A stretch of DNA of 9,587 nucleotides from an uncultured Faecalibacterium sp. (lineage in GTDB: Bacteria; Bacillota; Clostridia; Oscillospirales; Ruminococcaceae): NCBI GenBank assembly GCA_900765705.1, contig CAAFSR010000004.1, positions 1-9,587 on the forward strand, in the 5' to 3' direction. Positions 1 to 5,344 of the stretch are shown piece by piece. Position numbers and translations under genes: made by a program. Each line of letters opens with the position of its first letter. The stretch's first letter is position 1. The notes under the pieces are model-generated. The model was not told where the DNA came from, did not search any database, and worked only from the letters and a program-made list of their open reading frames with translations.

Positions 1-2
1 CC

Positions 3-836
3 ATTTCGGCGTTCTGCAATGCAGGTTTTGACCTGCTGGGAACAGAGGGGGCAAAATTTGTTTCGCTGACACAGTATGCAGACGATCCGCTGCTTACCAC
101 AGTGATCGCGGCACTGATCGTCTTTGGCGGTCTTGGCTTTCTGACATGGGAGGACATTTATACATATCGCCTTGATTTTCACCGTTACCGGATGCAGAGC
201 AAGGTGATCCTTGTCACGACAGCATTTCTTCTGGTACTTCCGTCGCTGTACTTTTATTGCTTCGAGTTCACGGCAGGTTCTGCCCGGCAGCGCATTTTAT
301 TGTCGATGTTCCAATCCGTTACACCCCGTACTGCCGGTTTTAACACCGCTGATCTTGCTGCGATGGGGAGCTCATCCCAGACGTTGATGGTGGTTCTGAT
401 GCTGTTGGGCGGTTCGCCCGGATCTACGGCAGGCGGCATGAAAACCACAACATTTGCCGTTCTGCTGGCCAATATGTGGGCGACTTTCCGCCGCAGAGAA
501 GATGCCGAATTTTTCGGGCGGCGCGTGGACAGTTCTGCGGTCAAGAATGCTGCCACAATTGCAGGAATGTATTTGACACTGTTCTTTCTCGGAGCCTTTG
601 TCATTGCTGCGGCAGAGCAATTGCCGATGGCAGTCTGTTTGTATGAGACTGCTTCGGCTGTGGCAACGGTAGGTCTGACATTGGGCATCACGCCGCAGCT
701 GGGGGCCCTTTCGCAGGGGGTGCTGATCGCACTGATGTTTTTGGGACGTGTTGGCGGATTGACGTTGATTTATGCGGCTTTTGGCAGCAGCCCTGCCCAC
801 TCTCGTCTGCCGCAGGAGAAAATCGCGATCGGATAA
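3..836 (+). CDS. ktrB: TrkH/KtrB-family potassium uptake channel subunit (5' partial)
   Basis: This is the membrane-embedded K+-translocating subunit of a Trk/Ktr system. The gene enters from the left edge already in frame (first whole codon at base 3); 277 codons remain of a family usually about 440-480 residues. The window opens inside the second pore loop: S-A-F-C-N-A-G-F-D-L is a typical selectivity-filter sequence. The third filter, V-T-P-R-T-A-G-F-N-T, lies at about 320-355 and is followed by the conserved G-G-S-P-G-S-T-A-G-G-M-K-T stretch (about 409-450). The fourth filter is T-V-G-L-T-L-G-I at about 667-690. Several hydrophobic segments separate them. The stop at 834-836 lies 11 bases before the KtrA start, so the two are surely cotranscribed. 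KtrB and TrkH cannot be firmly separated without the N-terminus; the short size and the RCK partner favour KtrB. Confidence 0.93.
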   Translation: MSAFCNAGFDLLGTEGAKFVSLTQYADDPLLTTVIAALIVFGGLGFLTWEDIYTYRLDFHRYRMQSKVILVTTAFLLVLPSLYFYCFEFTAGSARQRILLSMFQSVTPRTAGFNTADLAAMGSSSQTLMVVLMLLGGSPGSTAGGMKTTTFAVLLANMWATFRRREDAEFFGRRVDSSAVKNAATIAGMYLTLFFLGAFVIAAAEQLPMAVCLYETASAVATVGLTLGITPQLGALSQGVLIALMFLGRVGGLTLIYAAFGSSPAHSRLPQEKIAIG

Positions 837-847
837 AGGAGACAAGT

Positions 848-1495
848 ATGAAATCGATTCTTTTGATTGGGCTTGGCCGTTTTGGCCGCCATATTGCGCA
901 GGAACTGAATGAGCTGGGTCATCAGGTTATGGCGATCGATAGCAACGAAGACCGTGTGAACGCCGTGCTTTCCTATGTGACAAATGCACAGATCGGTGAC
1001 AGCACCAGCGAATACTTTCTGCGCTCCCTTGGTGTCGGCAATTTTGATGTGTGCATCGTAACGATCGGCGGCAATTTTCAGAATTCGTTGGAAACAACAT
1101 CATTGCTCAAAGAATTGGGGGCAAAGCTTGTGGTCTCTCGTGCAGAGCGGGATGTACAAGCCAAGTTTTTGCTGCGCAACGGTGCGGATGAAGTGGTCTA
1201 CCCGGAAAAGCAGCTGGCAAAGTGGGCAGCGATCCGATACAGCTCCGAACACATTCTGGATTATATCGAGCTGCAGGATGACCACGCCATCATGGAAGTG
1301 ACCATTCCGCCGGAATGGATGGATCGCACGATCGGCGAGATCAATATCCGAAAAAAGTATAATATCAATATTCTTGCGCTGAAAAAAGACGGAAAGCTCG
1401 ATATGAACATCACGCCGGATACGCAGTTGTGCCGGGATGAAAGCATGCTGGTTTTGGGGAAATACGCATCAATTCAGAAGTGTTTCCGGCTCTGA
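848..1495 (+). CDS. ktrA: KtrA/TrkA-type RCK regulatory subunit of potassium uptake
   Basis: This is a 215-residue cytoplasmic protein that forms the gating ring on the KtrB/TrkH channel. The RCK_N Rossmann domain begins at once with G8-L-G10-R-F-G13 and an acidic residue at the end of strand 2 (D31), the usual nucleotide (ATP/ADP or NAD) binding signature. An RCK_C domain follows from about residue 135 to the end. One RCK_N plus one RCK_C at about 220 residues is the KtrA size, about half of enterobacterial TrkA. The ATG at 848 has AAAGGAG (835-841) ahead of it. In Staphylococcus aureus the KtrA RCK_C domain binds c-di-AMP, which inhibits uptake; whether that holds here is inference. The gene sits between ktrB and a small membrane-protein gene. 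Confidence 0.94.
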   Translation: MKSILLIGLGRFGRHIAQELNELGHQVMAIDSNEDRVNAVLSYVTNAQIGDSTSEYFLRSLGVGNFDVCIVTIGGNFQNSLETTSLLKELGAKLVVSRAERDVQAKFLLRNGADEVVYPEKQLAKWAAIRYSSEHILDYIELQDDHAIMEVTIPPEWMDRTIGEINIRKKYNINILALKKDGKLDMNITPDTQLCRDESMLVLGKYASIQKCFRL

Positions 1496-1501
1496 AAAGA
1501 T

Positions 1502-1505
1502 AGGA
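1502..1505 (+). promoter_or_regulatory. Ribosome binding site for the 42-residue small protein
   Basis: AGGA at 1502-1505 lies 8 bases before the ATG at 1514. It supports translation of a gene short enough to be missed by length cut-offs. Confidence 0.6.
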
Positions 1506-1513
1506 CGGATCAT

Positions 1514-1642
1514 ATGGATGTCGTTTTGTTGTTGATGGTTCTTGGCGTCATGTTGAGTGGCTTTTGGGCAGCAGATGCGCTGGATCACATACGAAAGGAG
1601 ATCATTCGACAAGAAGGAAAAAGACGTGGCTGGTGGTCGTGA
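1514..1642 (+). CDS. Small single-helix membrane protein (42 aa), unrecognised
   Basis: ATG at 1514, TGA at 1640-1642, 42 residues. The N-terminal half is strongly hydrophobic (M-D-V-V-L-L-L-M-V-L-G-V-M-L-S-G-F-W-A-A), enough for one membrane helix. The rest is a charged tail containing H-I-R-K-E-I-I-R-Q-E-G-K-R-R and ending G-W-W-S, so the tail is probably cytoplasmic by the positive-inside rule. It has a Shine-Dalgarno AGGA at 8-base spacing, begins 18 bases after the ktrA stop, and ends 42 bases before kdpD. I recognise no family. Its position recalls KdpF, the roughly 30-residue helix that stabilises the KdpFABC pump, but I see no sequence evidence of homology. By position it could be an accessory subunit of the Ktr channel or a partner of the sensor kinase; both are inference. 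Confidence 0.66.
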   Translation: MDVVLLLMVLGVMLSGFWAADALDHIRKEIIRQEGKRRGWWS

Positions 1643-1662
1643 CCATCAAATTGTGCTATACT
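1634..1662 (+). promoter_or_regulatory. Possible internal promoter with an overlapping inverted repeat, upstream of kdpDE
   Basis: An extended -10 element, TGC followed by TATACT (1657-1662), lies 17 bases after a poor -35 candidate, TGGTCG (1634-1639). The -35 position coincides with a short perfect inverted repeat, TGGTC-GT-GACCA (1634-1645), that could bind a dimeric regulator. Transcription would begin near 1669 and give kdpDE a very short leader. The site overlaps the end of the small gene, so chance is a real alternative. Confidence 0.3.
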
Positions 1663-1673
1663 GTGGGCAAGGC

Positions 1674-1679
1674 AGGTGA
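1674..1679 (+). promoter_or_regulatory. Ribosome binding site that decides the kdpD start
   Basis: AGGTGA at 1674-1679 is 5 bases before ATG 1685. The in-frame GTG at 1676 lies inside this site and has only AAGG 3 bases upstream, so ATG 1685 is preferred. Confidence 0.5.
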
Positions 1680-1684
1680 TCTTC

Positions 1685-3658
1685 ATGAATCGGAACAACC
1701 CACCCACCGAACATATTCTGGCATGTCTGTCGTCCTCTCCCTCCAATGCAAAGATCGTGCGGACGGCGGCAACGATGGCAAAGGCTTTCGGCGGCTCTTT
1801 TACTGCGTTGTATGTCAAAACACCGGATGCCGACTGGATGAGTGCGCAGGACAAACAGCGCTTGCAGCAGCATATCCACATGGCGGAACAGGCGGGCGCA
1901 GATATTACGACCCTCTACGGTGATGACATTCCGCAGCAGATCGCAGAGTTTGCCCGGATCTCCGGCATTACAAAAATCGTACTGGGGCGCTCCAGCGTAC
2001 ATCGCCGCCACTTCTGGAGTGGGCCGACGCTGACCGAAAAACTCACGCAGACTGCCCCGAATCTGGATATTTATATCATCCCGGATGCAGCAGTTGAGCA
2101 GGATTACGGCTCTGGCAGAAGGCTGTTTGCCCGTTCCATCGTCCCATCGTGCCGTGATCTGCTGATTACGGCAGGGATTCTAGCCTGCATCACGGTGATT
2201 GGCTTTTTGTTCCTGCAACTGGACTTTGCGCGCTACAATATCATTATGTTCTATATGTTGGGCGTTTTGCTCACGGCTCTTACAACATCTGGCTATTCCT
2301 GCGGCGTTTTTGGTTCGATCGCCAGCGTTGCGCTCTATAACTTCTTCCTGACGGAGCCAAGACTGACATTCCATGCCTATGATCCGGGGTATCAAATCAC
2401 CTTTGTGCTGATGCTGACTTCTGCCATCGTCACCTGTACGCTGACGACCCGGTTGAAAGATCAGGCAAAAATGTCTGCACAGGCGGCGTTTCGGACGAAG
2501 GTGCTGTTTGATACCAGCCAGCTTTTGCAGAAAGCGACCAACGAAGACGAAATATTATCCCTGACGGCAGCGCAGCTTACCAAACTGCTAAACCGGAACC
2601 TGATCGTGTATCCAGAGCAGGATGGTTCTCTTGGACAGGGGCAAATTTTTAACACAGTGAAAGAAAGCAGCCGACTCAGTTTTGATTCTGCGCCGGAACG
2701 CAGTGCCGCTGAGTGGTGCTTTGCCAACAAAAAGCGCTCCGGCGCAAGCACGGACAGCTACCCGGATGCAAAGGGGCTTTATCTTGCACTTCGGACCGGA
2801 GGCGGTGTGTTCGGAGTGGTTGGAATCGACCTGTCTGAAAAAACGCTGGATGCCTTTGAAAACAGCGTGCTGCTTTCCATTCTGGGCGAAGGTGCGCTGG
2901 CGATCGAAAACCGCAGAAACGCACTGGAAAAAGAACGAGCTACCATGCAGGCACAGAATGAACAGCTTCGGGCAAATCTGCTGCGGACCATTTCCCATGA
3001 TCTTCGGACGCCGCTGACCTCCATCTCCGGCAATGCAAGTAATCTGCTCTCCAATGCGGAAACGCTGGATGCAGAAACACGGACAAAGATCTGTACGGAT
3101 ATTTTTGATGATGCACAGTGGTTGATCGGTCTGGTGGAAAATTTGCTTTCTATCACCCGTATTGAGGATGGGCGGATGAATCTTCAAATCTCTCCGCAGC
3201 TCATGGATGAGGTGGTCGAGGAATCTCTGCGGCATATCAGCCGAAAAAGCAAGGAGCATATCATCATAACGACTTATTCGGATGAAATTCTTCTTGCCGA
3301 CATGGACGCGCGGCTTATCATGCAGGTCATTATCAATCTGGTGGACAACGCCATCAAATACACGCAGAAAGGCTCCCGAATCAATATTTCTGCGTATGCA
3401 AAAAACAGTAATATCGTGGTAGATGTATCCGATGATGGCCCCGGTATCCCGGATCAGAATAAAGCGCAGGTCTTTGAAATGTTCTTTACCGGGCAGAATC
3501 AGATCGCAGACAGCCACCGCAGTCTGGGGCTGGGACTTGCGCTCTGCCGAACGATCCTTGCAGCTCATAAAGGTACCCTGACTCTCCGGGATAACGAACC
3601 GCACGGCTGCATATTCTCTTTTGAACTTCCCAAAAGCGAGGTAAGTATTCATGAATAA
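1685..3658 (+). CDS. kdpD: KdpD-type sensor histidine kinase lacking the N-terminal KdpD domain
   Basis: This is a 657-residue membrane sensor kinase; full-length KdpD is about 890. Domains in order: USP-like domain (about 10-130); four closely spaced membrane helices of the DUF4118 type (about 158-260); GAF-like region (about 275-400); HisKA with S-H-D-L-R-T-P-L, phospho-accepting H438; HATPase with N-L-V-D-N555-A, D583-D-G-P-G and G615-L-G-L-A. The roughly 230-residue KdpD domain with its Walker A motif, normally ahead of the USP domain, is absent; the start directly follows another gene, so this is gene architecture, not a window edge. The USP domain has S16-S-S18, twenty residues, then F39-T-A-L-Y43, matching the c-di-AMP motif described for S. 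aureus KdpD. ATG 1685 is chosen over GTG 1676 on ribosome-binding-site spacing. It overlaps kdpE by 8 bp and follows a potassium transporter, so K+ or osmotic sensing is the likely role. Confidence 0.93.
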   Translation: MNRNNPPTEHILACLSSSPSNAKIVRTAATMAKAFGGSFTALYVKTPDADWMSAQDKQRLQQHIHMAEQAGADITTLYGDDIPQQIAEFARISGITKIVLGRSSVHRRHFWSGPTLTEKLTQTAPNLDIYIIPDAAVEQDYGSGRRLFARSIVPSCRDLLITAGILACITVIGFLFLQLDFARYNIIMFYMLGVLLTALTTSGYSCGVFGSIASVALYNFFLTEPRLTFHAYDPGYQITFVLMLTSAIVTCTLTTRLKDQAKMSAQAAFRTKVLFDTSQLLQKATNEDEILSLTAAQLTKLLNRNLIVYPEQDGSLGQGQIFNTVKESSRLSFDSAPERSAAEWCFANKKRSGASTDSYPDAKGLYLALRTGGGVFGVVGIDLSEKTLDAFENSVLLSILGEGALAIENRRNALEKERATMQAQNEQLRANLLRTISHDLRTPLTSISGNASNLLSNAETLDAETRTKICTDIFDDAQWLIGLVENLLSITRIEDGRMNLQISPQLMDEVVEESLRHISRKSKEHIIITTYSDEILLADMDARLIMQVIINLVDNAIKYTQKGSRINISAYAKNSNIVVDVSDDGPGIPDQNKAQVFEMFFTGQNQIADSHRSLGLGLALCRTILAAHKGTLTLRDNEPHGCIFSFELPKSEVSIHE

Positions 3659-4370
3659 ACCAACGATTCTGGTTGTTGAGGACGATTCATCGGTACGGAG
3701 TCTGATCACAACTACCCTGAAAGCACATGGATATAAATTCCTGACAGCGGCCAACGGAGAGATGGCTGTGATGATGGCGTCCAGCCATAACCCGGATATT
3801 ATGCTGCTGGATCTCGGACTGCCGGATATTGATGGCGTTGAGGTGATCCGCCGCATCCGGGAGTGGTCGAATCTACCCATCATCGTTTTGAGTGCCCGCA
3901 GTGAGGATTCCGATAAGATCGAAGCACTGGATCAGGGCGCAGACGATTATCTGACGAAGCCTTTCTCAGTGGATGAGCTTCTTGCTCGCCTGCGTGTGAC
4001 GCAAAGGCGGCTGAATTTGCAGGCATCCGGTGAGGTCAGCAGCTCAGTTTTTGTAAATGGCCCGCTGAAAATTGATTTTGCTGCCGGCTGTGTCTGGCTG
4101 AACGATGAAGAACTGCATCTGACCCCAATCGAATATAAGCTGCTTTGTGTTCTTGCGCACAATGTAGGAAAGGTTCTGACCCATACGGCGATTACGCAAA
4201 AAGTCTGGGGAAGCTCGCAAGAAAACGACATTGCATCCCTGCGTGTCTACATGGCATCTTTGCGCAAAAAGCTGGAATCAGGCGCACATTCTCTGCATCT
4301 GGTTCAGACCCATGTGGGGGTCGGCTACCGGATGCTGCGTGTTGAAGCGGATGATTCGCCAGAAGAATAG
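3651..4370 (+). CDS. kdpE: KdpE-type OmpR-family response regulator
   Basis: This 239-residue DNA-binding response regulator is the partner of the upstream kinase. The receiver domain (1-120) has the acidic pair D11-D12, phospho-acceptor D54 (in L-L-D-L-G-L-P-D), the S81 switch residue and K103 in the T-K-P-F loop. A winged-helix OmpR/PhoB-type effector domain (about 128-234) follows, with L-T-P-I-E-Y-K-L-L, the recognition-helix region L-R-V-Y-M-A-S-L-R-K-K-L and the C-terminal V-G-V-G-Y-R-M hairpin. The start overlaps the end of kdpD by 8 bp, with GAGG (3638-3641) upstream, which suggests translational coupling. No kdpFABC genes are visible, so the likely regulon is the upstream ktr operon itself (inference). 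The name kdpE follows the kinase; by sequence alone it is a general KdpE/PhoB-like regulator. Confidence 0.93.
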   Translation: MNKPTILVVEDDSSVRSLITTTLKAHGYKFLTAANGEMAVMMASSHNPDIMLLDLGLPDIDGVEVIRRIREWSNLPIIVLSARSEDSDKIEALDQGADDYLTKPFSVDELLARLRVTQRRLNLQASGEVSSSVFVNGPLKIDFAAGCVWLNDEELHLTPIEYKLLCVLAHNVGKVLTHTAITQKVWGSSQENDIASLRVYMASLRKKLESGAHSLHLVQTHVGVGYRMLRVEADDSPEE

Positions 4371-4390
4371 TCCGCAGGCAGATTCAGATA

Positions 4391-4414
4391 AAACAAAAAC
4401 AGGGTGCGCCCCTG
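4391..4414 (-). terminator. Hairpin plus T-run reading on the minus strand at the edge of the IS remnant
   Basis: Read on the minus strand, CAGGG-GCGCA-CCCTG (4414 to 4400) is followed by TTTTTGTTT (4399 to 4391), a compact Rho-independent terminator. On the plus strand the same hairpin ends kdpE transcription only weakly, because the bases after it are not T-rich. It may once have been a bidirectional terminator whose plus-strand T-run was lost when the IS inserted next to it. Confidence 0.4.
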
Positions 4415-4417
4415 AAT

Positions 4418-4613
4418 TGAAATGAACCCCAAAAGTTAGACAAAAATCGAATTAAGCGGTTCCAACGGTCTGAATCCTGTACTGCACAGGGCTCAGGCCG
4501 TTTAGTTTTAATTTGATTCGGCGATTGTTGTAATAGTCGATGTACTCGACAATGGCTTTTTCCAGATAGTCAATAGAATCAAATTTTTCTAAATAGAACA
4601 GTTCCGTCTTGAG
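4418..4613 (-). mobile_element. Terminal remnant of an IS3-family (IS150-like) insertion sequence
   Basis: About 195 bp from one end of an IS3-family element. The outer end reads TGAAATGAACCCCAAAAGTT then AGACA (4418-4442), which resembles the terminal inverted repeats of many IS150-like elements in Gram-positive bacteria. Inside it lies the reversed C-terminal part of the transposase. The other end, OrfA and most of OrfB are missing, and no second inverted repeat or target duplication is present, so it cannot move by itself. The inner junction with the deacylase gene is at about 4611-4616. The exact outer base is a judgement; 4413 and 4423 are also possible. Confidence 0.75.
4452..4613 (-). 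pseudogene. IS3-family transposase OrfB, C-terminal fragment
   Basis: Read on the minus strand, about 54 codons run to the stop at 4452-4454: L-K-T-E-L-F-Y-L-E-K-F, then I-D-Y-L-E-K-A-I-V-E-Y-I-D-Y-Y-N-N-R-R and G-L-S-P-V-Q-Y-R. This is the well-known C-terminus of the DDE integrase (rve) domain in IS150-like transposases, including the region of the last catalytic glutamate helix. The N-terminal three quarters or more is gone, and the reading frame changes identity at the junction near 4613. Confidence 0.8.
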
Positions 4614-5106
4614 CAGCCTGGGCAATCTGTTCGGCCTGCCTTATGTGGTCATGCGTAAACCGGCCCCCATTGATACGACGACGCTGAACTATAATTGGCA
4701 GATCTGGGAGACCAATGCGTTCAGCATTTATACCAAGGAAACGGACGAAGTTGACGAGCAGAGCGCACAGGAAGCCGTTGCTGCCGTGCTGCGGTATCTC
4801 AGCCGGGTCGGTTTACTGCGATACCACTGCCACAGCGGGTATCTGTCCACCGTCGTGCAGGAAAACGAGATGGCAAATGTACTCACCCCGGCGGGCGGGA
4901 TTTTCCGCCGCTTCGTGGAGCCGGGACAGGAAGTGGAGTATGGTCAGAAAATGGGCGTGATCCTTGATCCGTTTACTGCGGAGGTGGAGGCAGAGATCAC
5001 CTGTCCGACCAGCGGTGTTGTTTTCTTCGCTTTGAAAAAACCGCTGACAACAGAACATGAGGTCGCATTTAAGGTGATCCGGCGGCTGCATGGGGGATGT
5101 TTGTAA
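4612..5106 (+). pseudogene. M14-family deacylase (AstE/aspartoacylase type), C-terminal half only
   Basis: About 164 codons survive, ending at TAA 5104-5106. The start is lost: the frame opens directly out of the IS remnant, and the only possible start, TTG 4609, has no ribosome binding site. Recognisable are G-N-L-F-G-L-P-Y-V-V near the break, Y-H-C-H-S-G-Y-L-S in the middle, and the C-terminal beta domain with T-P-A-G-G-I-F-R-R-F, G-Q-E-V-E-Y-G-Q-K-M-G-V-I-L-D-P and P-T-S-G-V-V-F. These are typical of the succinylglutamate desuccinylase/aspartoacylase family of zinc amidohydrolases. The half that carries the zinc-binding H-x-x-E is missing, so the product cannot be active. It was probably part of the catabolic cluster that still includes the downstream glycerate kinase. 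Confidence 0.78.
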
Positions 5107-5130
5107 ACAAGATCCTGGTATTTCGTAGAG

Positions 5131-5317
5131 AGCGAGTATAAAAATCAGATACAAGACCCAACTAAGGAAGGTACAGTCCGTGATGTCGAGCTGTACAGCA
5201 ATTTCAAAACCATTGCCGAAAGTATTCCCGAAACGCCGGTCTTGCTGTATAATGATTCCGGACGGCCCGGCCAGGCAGGGCTTTGTAAAAACCATGACCG
5301 AAGCTGGTCTGCTGTAA
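5131..5317 (+). pseudogene. Remnant of a dihydrodipicolinate synthase/KDG-aldolase family gene
   Basis: Two short reading-frame pieces survive. The first (recognisable from about 5155 to 5253) reads D-P-T-K-E-G, E-L-Y-S-N-F-K-T-I-A-E-S and P-V-L-L-Y-N, the pattern before and through the active-site tyrosine of the DHDPS/NAL class I aldolase family. The second, shifted by one base (about 5261-5317), ends G-F-V-K-T-M-T-E-A-G-L-L before TAA 5315-5317, like the C-terminal helix of such proteins. The N-terminal part, the Schiff-base lysine region and most of the C-terminal half are deleted. Sugar-acid and KDG-type aldolases belong to this family and often sit near glycerate kinases. The assignment rests on short motifs, so it is moderate. 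Confidence 0.5.
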
Positions 5318-5330
5318 ATCATATCACACA

Positions 5331-5336
5331 AGGAGG
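5331..5336 (+). promoter_or_regulatory. Ribosome binding site of the glycerate kinase gene
   Basis: A perfect AGGAGG lies 8 bases before ATG 5345. It survives intact although the genes directly upstream are broken. Confidence 0.8.
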
Positions 5337-5344
5337 TCTGTTTC

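Noticed and set aside
1676..1678. GTG as the start of kdpD
   Set aside because: It falls inside the best ribosome binding site, and its own upstream AAGG is only 3 bases away. ATG 1685 has proper spacing.
2588..3883. 431-codon open frame on the minus strand opposite kdpD/kdpE
   Set aside because: It lies wholly antisense to clear sensor-kinase and regulator domains. Its translation shows no domain pattern, so it is a by-product of the codon use of the real genes.
5248..5253. Perfect TATAAT upstream of the glycerate kinase gene
   Set aside because: No acceptable -35 lies 16-18 bases upstream (TTCCCG only). The bases are ordinary codons of the aldolase remnant (L-Y-N), so it is weak as a promoter.
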